The notes beneath the pieces were generated by a model. That model was given only the letters and a program-made list of their open reading frames with translations, searched no databases and was not told the origin of the DNA. A DNA stretch of 64,000 nucleotides from Ferrimonas sediminum (GTDB lineage: Bacteria > Pseudomonadota > Gammaproteobacteria > Enterobacterales > Shewanellaceae), in assembly GCF_900100175.1 (NCBI RefSeq), contig NZ_FNEM01000009.1, positions 62,001-126,000 of the forward strand, written 5' to 3'. Positions 8,992 through 17,100 of the stretch are shown one piece after another. The position numbers were made by a program, and so were the translations under genes. Position 1 is the stretch's first letter, and every line of letters starts with the position of its first letter.

Positions 8992-9813
8992 ATGAGCCAA
9001 GCAGCAGTACAAACCCAGGTGGCGAAGCCGGTCCTGTGCATCAACAACATCGAGGTGGTGTACGACGAGGTGATTCAGGTGCTCAGAGGGGTCAGCATCG
9101 ATGTGCCCCAGGGGCAGATTGTGACCCTGCTCGGCCCCAACGGCGCCGGTAAGTCCACCACTTTGAAGGCGATCTCCGGGCTGCTGAAGTCGGAAGATGG
9201 CGAAGTGACCCGGGGCGACATTCACTTTATGGGCCGGCGCATCGACCGCCAGTCGCCGGAAGCCATTGTTCGCGATGGCATCTTTCAGGTGATGGAGGGG
9301 CGGCGCATCGTCGAGGACATGACGGTGATTGAAAACCTCAAACTGGGGGCCTATACCCGCAGCGACAACGAGGTGGCGGCGGACATTGAGATGGTGTTTG
9401 AGTACTTCCCGCGCCTGAAAGAGCGTACCGGCCTGGCGGGTTACCTGTCGGGCGGTGAGCAGCAGATGCTGGCCATTGGCCGGGCACTGATGGCCAGGCC
9501 GAAGATGATCTGCCTGGATGAACCCTCCATGGGGTTGTCGCCGCTGCTGGTGAAAGAGGTGTTTGGCATCATCGAGAAGATCAACAAGGAGCAGGGCATT
9601 ACCATGCTGCTGGTGGAGCAGAATGCCAACTACGCCCTTAAGGCGGCGGACTACGGCTACATTATGGAGTCCGGCAAGATCGTGCTGGACGGCACCCGTG
9701 AGCAGTTGCTCAACAACGAAGATGTGAAAGAGTTCTATCTGGGCGGCGGCAACGAAGAGCGTAAGAGTTTTAAGAACCTGAAATCCTACAAGCGCCGTAA
9801 GCGCTGGCTGTAA
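8992..9813 (+). CDS. Branched-chain-type ABC transporter ATP-binding protein (LivF-like)
   Basis: Second ATPase of the importer, 273 residues from the ATG at 8992 (GGAG at 8982-8985). An upstream in-frame ATG at 8932 lacks such a site. Walker A is GPNGAGKST, the signature is LSGGEQQMLAIGRAL and Walker B reads MICLDEPS; LLVEQNANYALKAADYGYIMESG is the usual LivF tail. The protein ends in a basic stretch (YKRRKRWL) beyond the common LivF end. It is followed 10 bases later by the PaaK-like gene. Confidence 0.9.
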   Translation: MSQAAVQTQVAKPVLCINNIEVVYDEVIQVLRGVSIDVPQGQIVTLLGPNGAGKSTTLKAISGLLKSEDGEVTRGDIHFMGRRIDRQSPEAIVRDGIFQVMEGRRIVEDMTVIENLKLGAYTRSDNEVAADIEMVFEYFPRLKERTGLAGYLSGGEQQMLAIGRALMARPKMICLDEPSMGLSPLLVKEVFGIIEKINKEQGITMLLVEQNANYALKAADYGYIMESGKIVLDGTREQLLNNEDVKEFYLGGGNEERKSFKNLKSYKRRKRWL

Positions 9814-9823
9814 GGGGATCGCC

Positions 9824-11056
9824 ATGAACGGATTTTTTGATGCCAGGGAGTGCCAGGACGCCGACAATCGCGAGCAGCGTTTGTTGTCGCAACTGCCGGA
9901 ATTTCTCGGCCATGCCCGTGAGCACAGCAGCTACTACCGGCGTTTGCTGGCGGGCACGGCCGTGGATGAGATCACCAGTCGCCAGGCATTGGCGACGCTG
10001 CCCATCACCCGTAAATCGGATCTGATTGATCTGCAGCAGGTGCAGTCGCCGTTGGCAGGAATGGAGAACGAAGGGGCCGCGTTGGATCGGTTGTTTCTGT
10101 CGCCGGGCCCCATCTGTGAGCCGGAGTGCAATCAGCCGGACTGGTGGCGCATGGGCCGGGCGTTTTATGCCGCCGGGTTTCGACCAGGCGACCGGGTGCA
10201 AAATTGCCTCTCCTATCACCTCAGCCCCGGGGGCTTTATTCTCGACTCTGGTGCCCGCGCCTGCGGCTGTGTGGTGATCCCGGCGGGGCCGGGCCAGACC
10301 GACCAGCAACTGGCGATCAACGCCCGGCTGCAGCCGGAGGGGTACTGCGGCACGCCCTCGTTTCTGAAGATTCTGCTGGATAAAGCCGAGCAGGCGGGAC
10401 AGCGGCTGTCATTTAGAATGGCGCTGGTGACCGGCGAGGCGTTGCCGGACACCTTGCGCGCCAGCTTTGCCGAAGCCGGCATTACCGTGTTGCAAGCCTA
10501 TGCCACCGCCGACATCGGCCTGATCGCCTATGAAACCCGGCCCGGTGAAGGCCTGGTGCTGGCGGAAGATCTGCTGGTGGAGATCGTTCGACCCGGCACT
10601 GAACAGCCGGTGGCCGCCGGCGAGGTAGGGGAGGTGGTGGTAACCAGCTTCAACAGCGACTACCCGCTGCTGCGTTTCGCCACCGGCGATCTGTCGTCGA
10701 TGCTCGAGGCCCCCAGCCCGTGCGGGCGCACCAATGGCCGGATTCGGGGTTGGCAGGGGCGGGCGGATCAGGCCACTAAGGTAAAAGGGATGTTCGTTCA
10801 TCCCCGCCAGCTGGAGCAGCTGCGCCAACAGGTTGCGGGTATGAGCCGCATCCGCGCGTTGGTAGAGCACCAGGGGCACAACGACCAGTTGACCCTGTTG
10901 TGCGAACCGACGGGCGAGGTGCCTTTGCCGGAGCCTGAAGTGGCCGATCTGGCTCGGGTAATACTGAAACTGGGCGCCGAGGTCAGCTGGGTGGCGCCAG
11001 GCAGCCTGCCGGCCGACGGCATTGTCATCGAGGATCGACGCCCGGTTCCCTCCTAG
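9824..11056 (+). CDS. Phenylacetate-CoA ligase family protein (PaaK-like)
   Basis: A 410-residue member of the PaaK/adenylate-forming family and last gene of the transporter operon; AAGGGGATCGCC precedes the ATG. The N-terminal LPEFLGHAREHSSYYRRLL, the middle YATADIGLIAYET, the GEVGEVVVTSF and RFATGDLSSM segments, and GRADQATKVKGMFVHP near residue 310 all match the PaaK layout. The usual SSGTTG phosphate loop is not evident; the corresponding place reads LFLSPGPICEPE. Activity is therefore uncertain and it might activate an unusual acid or be non-catalytic. A strong terminator follows. Confidence 0.8.
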   Translation: MNGFFDARECQDADNREQRLLSQLPEFLGHAREHSSYYRRLLAGTAVDEITSRQALATLPITRKSDLIDLQQVQSPLAGMENEGAALDRLFLSPGPICEPECNQPDWWRMGRAFYAAGFRPGDRVQNCLSYHLSPGGFILDSGARACGCVVIPAGPGQTDQQLAINARLQPEGYCGTPSFLKILLDKAEQAGQRLSFRMALVTGEALPDTLRASFAEAGITVLQAYATADIGLIAYETRPGEGLVLAEDLLVEIVRPGTEQPVAAGEVGEVVVTSFNSDYPLLRFATGDLSSMLEAPSPCGRTNGRIRGWQGRADQATKVKGMFVHPRQLEQLRQQVAGMSRIRALVEHQGHNDQLTLLCEPTGEVPLPEPEVADLARVILKLGAEVSWVAPGSLPADGIVIEDRRPVPS

Positions 11057-11081
11057 TTTTCACAACTCTCTCTGCCTGTTT

Positions 11082-11107
11082 GCCGGTGCAGCTGCACCGG
11101 CTTTTTT
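11082..11107 (+). terminator. Rho-independent terminator of the transporter operon
   Basis: A perfect 20-base palindrome (GCCGGTGCAGCTGCACCGGC) followed by six T, 25 bases after the PaaK-like stop codon. It closes the 2812-11056 operon. Confidence 0.9.
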
Positions 11108-11442
11108 GTGTGGCAGAAAAGAGGACTGCTTTCGTCACAAAAGGGTCATTGGCAAGGACAACTCAAGGGCTTTTAAATCCTATGTTTTGTCTTTATATAC
11201 AATAGCTTAAATATGGCACTCGCGATTTTGAACGAAAAAACCGGAAACCATCGGGATAATCAACACGTTGTTTCCGCTTCCCTACCCTCTTCATCAGAAT
11301 ACCCACATGGAGAATGCTCCAAGTAGCGAATGCCCTGATCTAGATACTGCACTGAATCGAATTGATTATCGGGCTTCTCGTTAAGATACAAAAGTAATAC
11401 TAATACCACCAGACAGTATATTCATGTCCTAACCATTGCAAG
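11108..11442. other. AT-rich intergenic region at the left border of the accessory island
   Basis: Base composition changes abruptly here from GC-rich to AT-rich. I find no gene with a convincing start and no tRNA. The stretch separates the operon terminator from the 3' end of the leftward HNH gene and may contain its terminator and an integration junction. No flanking direct repeat could be confirmed by eye. Confidence 0.5.
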
Positions 11443-12294
11443 TTACGCAAAACCTCCTTCACAATACCAATCGCATTGAGCAAGAGCCTGATGCATCGCC
11501 GTTTGCCAAGAATTTATGTTCTCACTAGCATGTGATTGAGCCATCTTACTAAGATGTTCTTTAGCGCCAGTATATTCTATAAAGGTTGATAGATTGTGTT
11601 TTAAAAAGGATAGTTGAGAGGCAGCTTCTATTGAGTATCTAGATGCGAGATTAAAATCCTTAAAGTGAGTTTTTACCCTTTCTTGAGATACTGAATCCCA
11701 ATGCGTTGGTGCTTTAACATAGAAAGTCACAGTTACAGGAGTTGTCTGGTGAATTACAGCAAAAAGCCACTGCTCTTCAATAAATCGCTGATGATTATAA
11801 TAAGGGTGCAAACACTGATCTTCGGCAGCAACTGCTATAGTTGCACTCTTTCCTGTATTACAGTCCTTACAAGAAGGAATAAGGTTTACGGGTAAAACTG
11901 ACATTTCGGGATACTTTGCTTTAGGAAGATAATGATCTAAAGTCGTAGCATGCCCAAACCCACAGAATGGGCACCTACCTTTAGGCGCCCCCATCAATAT
12001 AGAATCATAAATAGCTCTGGCTGGCTTTGACCGAGAAACCATATGAGTACTGTACAAATTTTTAAATTCATTTTTTGTAACCGAACCCAAGACTACATCG
12101 TCATTGCCACTATTGTTAGGAGGAATTGTATACAGACTACTGACTTCAGCTCTTGACCTATATTCAACATCAACGAGATCAATATATTGAATTACAGCAT
12201 TGAGTCGAGCCTTTAAATTAGAGTCAGAGATACTATCCACACAAGACTGATAGACATCTCTTGAATCTTCAACAGGTACAGAAATAAACCTCAC
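11443..12294 (-). CDS. HNH endonuclease, PtuB-like (Septu-type defence)
   Basis: A 283-residue HNH nuclease. The core at about residues 107-150 reads CPFCGFGHATTLDHYLPK, then LIPSCKDCNTGKS: two CxxC zinc knuckles, the catalytic DH pair and the downstream N. This spacing and the TLDHYLPKAKYPE wording are like PtuB. The start is a GTG at 12294, two bases after the stop of the ATPase gene, with AAGG upstream. In Septu, PtuB is the nuclease effector controlled by the PtuA ATPase and is thought to degrade nucleic acid upon phage infection; here that is inferred from family and gene order. The gene is AT-rich. Confidence 0.8.
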   Translation of the reverse strand: MRFISVPVEDSRDVYQSCVDSISDSNLKARLNAVIQYIDLVDVEYRSRAEVSSLYTIPPNNSGNDDVVLGSVTKNEFKNLYSTHMVSRSKPARAIYDSILMGAPKGRCPFCGFGHATTLDHYLPKAKYPEMSVLPVNLIPSCKDCNTGKSATIAVAAEDQCLHPYYNHQRFIEEQWLFAVIHQTTPVTVTFYVKAPTHWDSVSQERVKTHFKDFNLASRYSIEAASQLSFLKHNLSTFIEYTGAKEHLSKMAQSHASENINSWQTAMHQALAQCDWYCEGGFA

Positions 12295-12296
12295 AC

Positions 12297-13865
12297 TTAT
12301 GAACCTTTTTGCAAGTCTCTCGTAAATATCATTGATTGTAGAATGGCACGCCCTTCAAAGCCTATCTGATGACTGTATTCCTCTTCAACTTGCTCATAAC
12401 TCAGCCCTTTATTTACGGAGCTGTTTAACAAATTATGAAAACCAGAATTAGTTACTTCCAAACCAAATACTTCTCGAGTTAAAACTCCGACGTTTTCACC
12501 GAAAGTCTCAGTCTCTGGTCTTTCCACCATGCAATTTAGCCTGGACCTTCTAACTACTGACACACATGACTTTGGAACTTCTTGCAGAACTACCGGAGAG
12601 TGTGTAGCAATAATTGCTACACCATTACGATCGAGCAACAAATCCGATAATGCACGTGTAAACGAAGAAAGCAAAGGAGGATGAAGATGACTTTCTGGTT
12701 CATCAATTAAAACAAGTGTCTTTTCGTCTACAGTTTCAATTAACCTAGTGATTGACAACAGTACAATTGAATGGCCAGAACTCATTCTTTTAAAAATTTT
12801 ATAAGCCGCTATAAGGAAAAGGTTTCTATCTTGTTCATACAGATTTACTAATTGGCTTAAATTCATATCTGCAAAGTTTACATCAGATTCCAATCTTGCT
12901 ACTGCGTTTATCCATCTGGCCCTTTTTGCTGTCAAAGATAAGCACAAGCCCAAACTATTTATAAAATCTCCACATAAATCTTCATCACCCTTAATTGCCC
13001 AATGCTCATTTCCTACCTCGCCAACTTTCTTCTTTAACCCAACATAACAATAACGTATATCCGCAGAAATATCTGTCTGGTCGTCTGGTGGAACAAAAGG
13101 ATCAAAAGCACTAAACGACACTGAAACGACTCCGGAGAAGTAACCTGCAGGTAGCGGTAACCCGTTTGGGTTGAAAAAAGAAGGTATAGTAAATTGACCC
13201 GCATCTTCGTGCTTTTGGACACCAATGAGAGTATCTACCATATTATTAAGTATGGTAGTTTTTCCTACACCATTTCTCCCAATTAGTATATGTACATTTG
13301 ATGGAGGCGTAGATTCGGGTGAAACATCTACTTTAATAGATAGCCCGGCATATTCTTCACTTTGCACTTTTTCATATGTGAACTCGTAAGCAGTAAGGGG
13401 AGCTCCTCCAGCAAGGATCCTTCTGAATTGTTGTTCTATTGTAGAGAAATCTACACTTCTCATAAGAGACTTAATAAAGACAACATCATTTTTTACAATA
13501 TCCAATTTTATTGGATCATAAGCGACATCGCCTAGTGCTCTAAGGATCTCAGTCCTCAAGAATTCACTAGCTTCTTCCATTAATCTTTTATAGTAGTCTG
13601 CATCCTGACCTAAGGAATAAAAATTCTCTGCCAAATAGTTGAATGCTTCTGGTAGATTTTCACCTGTCCATCCAAAAGTCTTTCCAATATATGCAATCTT
13701 TACATCCCCTATATGTATCTCTTTATGATACTCATCAAAAACAATAAGAGTGAAGAGCGTTTTATGTCCATAATCATCCCAACTATTAGGAATTAAGTAA
13801 GCCATTCCTAAAGTTCTATTTTGAATTTCTTCTCTCTTTGAGATTACGCAAAATGTTATTGGCAC
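12297..13865 (-). CDS. AAA/ABC-type ATPase, PtuA-like (Septu-type defence)
   Basis: A 522-residue SMC/ABC-like ATPase. Walker A GRNGVGKTT lies near residues 193-201, Walker B LVLIDEPESHLHP near 380-392, and the switch ATHSPVVLQEVP near 418. The N-terminal 150 residues start IPNSWDDYGHKTLFTL, a domain seen before the ATPase in some Septu and retron-associated ATPases. It is upstream of and almost touching the HNH gene, so the two are co-translated. The start is uncertain: GTG at 13865 or ATG at 13805 (MAYLIPNSW). No reverse transcriptase is visible nearby, so this looks like Septu rather than a retron. Confidence 0.8.
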   Translation of the reverse strand: MPITFCVISKREEIQNRTLGMAYLIPNSWDDYGHKTLFTLIVFDEYHKEIHIGDVKIAYIGKTFGWTGENLPEAFNYLAENFYSLGQDADYYKRLMEEASEFLRTEILRALGDVAYDPIKLDIVKNDVVFIKSLMRSVDFSTIEQQFRRILAGGAPLTAYEFTYEKVQSEEYAGLSIKVDVSPESTPPSNVHILIGRNGVGKTTILNNMVDTLIGVQKHEDAGQFTIPSFFNPNGLPLPAGYFSGVVSVSFSAFDPFVPPDDQTDISADIRYCYVGLKKKVGEVGNEHWAIKGDEDLCGDFINSLGLCLSLTAKRARWINAVARLESDVNFADMNLSQLVNLYEQDRNLFLIAAYKIFKRMSSGHSIVLLSITRLIETVDEKTLVLIDEPESHLHPPLLSSFTRALSDLLLDRNGVAIIATHSPVVLQEVPKSCVSVVRRSRLNCMVERPETETFGENVGVLTREVFGLEVTNSGFHNLLNSSVNKGLSYEQVEEEYSHQIGFEGRAILQSMIFTRDLQKGS

Positions 13866-14125
13866 GCATTATACCCCATACTGAAAGCACTTATGCTTAA
13901 CTATTTTCCAGACTATTCAAGTATCGGTCGTATTGATTGATGAACACTATGACAAACACTATACTTAAAATCGTAATTAACTTATTTCAAATTTACCCTA
14001 AAAGGACAAGATGGCTTTGTTCTATTGATTTTAAAACAATGAACAGCTAGGAAGACAAAATTTTGAAGAGTTAAACCTTAAGTAAGGTATACGCCCCCTT
14101 ATTTAGGCTCATTTTAAAATGAATT

Positions 14126-17100
14126 CTAGATAAACTTTTCAAATCTCTTACCTCTGGGGAGTCGATTTCCTTTAGTATGCTTTTTCATATATTCAACAAC
14201 TGAAGGCGCTGTATATCTTTCAGTTAATTTTGCAAGAGTACCTGGCTTCAACTCGGACTCGAAATGATATATTTCTGGCATAGCGGCATCTGAACCAAAT
14301 CCTATTTTTTTAATAATCTTAAATTTTCCAATCAGAAAACAATTAGAATCATCATTTTCAATAAGCTCTTTTGTTCTCTGGCTTGCGATAGTTACGACTC
14401 CTAACGCAGGCTTTAAGTCATAATGACGGACAGGATACCAGTCCTGATACCAGTAGCACCATTTTGCCACATCGACTCCGCTATCAGTAAAAATCAGTTC
14501 TTTTGAAGTTTCAACTACTTCGCTAGACCCTAAGCCAAAATTAAATTCAGGTGCATAAACACCTCTTAACGCCGTATCAGTTTCAAATCTACCATAAAAC
14601 TTTGGGTGGATAGGTTCCGATAGAGTTCTAATACCAAATAACTCAGGGTATAGAGTAGACTCAATAACATTAAACTTTTCTTCAGCATTCAATGTACAAC
14701 CATCATTAACTGACACGGCATACAAGTCCAAGTCCACATTGACTCCATCTGGATCTTGAACCAGAGGGCCAGATGCACCAAGGATTACGTTGTCATCTCG
14801 AGCAATGTTATCTAACAGTCTCTGTAATAACCACGCTGAAGGAGTTTTGCCATTTTGCTTAATAATGTCTTTTTTAGGCCAAAAATCCGGTTTCATTGAA
14901 GGTCTGACAAATTTAAGAGTTTTACAAAAGGGCAAAACTAGTTTTACTAAGTCATTTTCACAAGCTTTACTGACAGAAAAATTCGATGTTACATATAGAA
15001 CAGTTCTAATGTAAGCAGATAATAAAGCCGTTTCTGTAGTAGATGAAAAACTACATGAGATACGCTGTCTTAACCCAAAAACATCACTGCAATATGCATA
15101 GTGATCAAAGTATCTATAAGTCTTTCGTCTATTAACATACTCAAGTTCTTCAGACATATGAGCAAGTAGATCTGCCCCAATTTCCTCCCCTAATTGTTCT
15201 AGTCGTGTACTAATTATCGAAGGGAGACCATTTAAGGATTTCGTCAGCCTCTCACTAGTCCCAGTCAAATTCGGACTAGCGAGATATGCTCCATTTAGAT
15301 TTTTCACATCATACTTAAATCCCAGATCGTCATATAAATATTTTAATGCAAGAGAATGATAAGGGACCACACTTGAAATTTCAGCCGAACTAAATGGGTT
15401 ACTTTTGTTCAATTGGAGTATAGACAAATATTCAACTACTGCAATTTCATTCGGCAAGCTACTAATGAAATTCAAGAACTCGATCTTATAATGACCATCA
15501 TCATCTGAGTCGATCATGCCAGCAATCGTTAATGCTGTCTTTTTCTTGATTGCCTTATCGGGCCATTGATAATATTTCAATGCAAAACTAAAAGCCCAAA
15601 CTTCCACAGGCTTTTCGTTCTCTATCCAGTATGACCCTCGAATTGGCAAGTGCTCTATATCCCTTTCCAAGCCGGTTACCAATACATTGGTTATATCCAC
15701 AGCCAAATTTTCTTGACCAGCAGCAATCAAATACATCACCAACTTGCTTGTTGGAATTATTCTTTCTTCATCACCTTTTAACCTTACGCTTCCACCATGA
15801 GTAGTATCAGATAGCAGTTCCTCCCACCTATTGCTATACTCTCTAGCATAGTAACAAATCTTCTCTTCTGCTTTTGAGCCAGAGTATCTACTCCAATAAT
15901 CATTAGCTCTAATGCTTTTAACGGCCCATGCATATGCTCTTCTTTTACCTTGTTGTTTTTTGCTAACCTCATAAACAGAATTAAGGCTTTCATTAAGACC
16001 ATACAAGTATGGGTGTTCCTCTGGATTTTTGAAATACTCTTCATAGGATTTAATGATGCGCGAACTCTGACCTTTACTGCACCAAAACTCTACCCATCCA
16101 GATAGATAATTTCCATCAGAGTATCTATTCTTATTTCTCAGAACATGGACTAAATCACTTAAGTACTCTGGAATAAATGATCCAAATGGTATATCTACAG
16201 GCTTGCTGTCTAAGCTATTTGAGCTAGCTCTATCCCTGGGGCCGGGAGGTTCTTCACCAAAGTACTCAGTCAATTCTCGGTATACAATATCTAAAGAAGC
16301 ATCTTCCTCAGACCTTTCTTTAACGGTTTCTATGATATCGTGGGAATAGAAGCAACTTATCAACTCCTTGGCACCCTTTATCCCAACATCCCCATATTTT
16401 ATATAGGAAGTTAGTATGTCCTCTAGAACGTACCAATTGTGTTGATCCAGATGAAATGAAAACTCGTCTAAAATTCTTCTTGGAAGATTCTTACTTAATA
16501 AAGACATATACCATGAAGGAATGTGCCTAATTTCTCTTTCAGTGAAGCTGAACATATCCACGACAAAACATGATACTCGTTTCAAGTAATCAGATACCTC
16601 ACCGATGTTCGCATCAGAACAAGCTTGTATTGCTTCAAAAACCTCATGAAGTGTAATATCTTTTCTATATCCATAACCAAGAATATACCTGCAGGCTGTA
16701 CTCAACCCTAACTCTACTGCTCGTTCTAACTTAAGCTGGGAACAGAAAGATAGTATATCTGCCACTTCGTTACAGAGCTCTAAAGTATCACTTCTTCTCT
16801 TAAGGATTTCTTTTAAATAATTACACCAATACTCATCTATATCATCCAGCTCCGCAGGGATAAAAGAATATTTTATTGATTTTTCAAAGAAAATTAGCGG
16901 CTTCCACCAGGAATAATTTTGAGCGGAATTCAAGGAGTCAGAATTGATAAAATCACACAAATTACTTTCTTTAAGAAGCAAAGATAGTTTTAACGATATG
17001 TCCGGAATAACATGGAGAACAGTAGAAGTTTTATCACGTAGTTTATAATCGTATCCATCGTGTATTTTACAACCTGCCGCATCTATGATTGAATATAAAT

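Noticed and set aside
7705..9867. Very long open frame on the minus strand across the binding-protein and LivF genes
   Set aside because: It mirrors GC-rich coding sequence on the plus strand, has His/Gly/Val-rich low-complexity content and no domain; the plus-strand genes are unmistakable.
11443..13865. ATPase/HNH pair considered as part of a retron
   Set aside because: Retron-associated PtuAB pairs need a reverse transcriptase; none is visible and the flanking gaps show no retron RNA gene.
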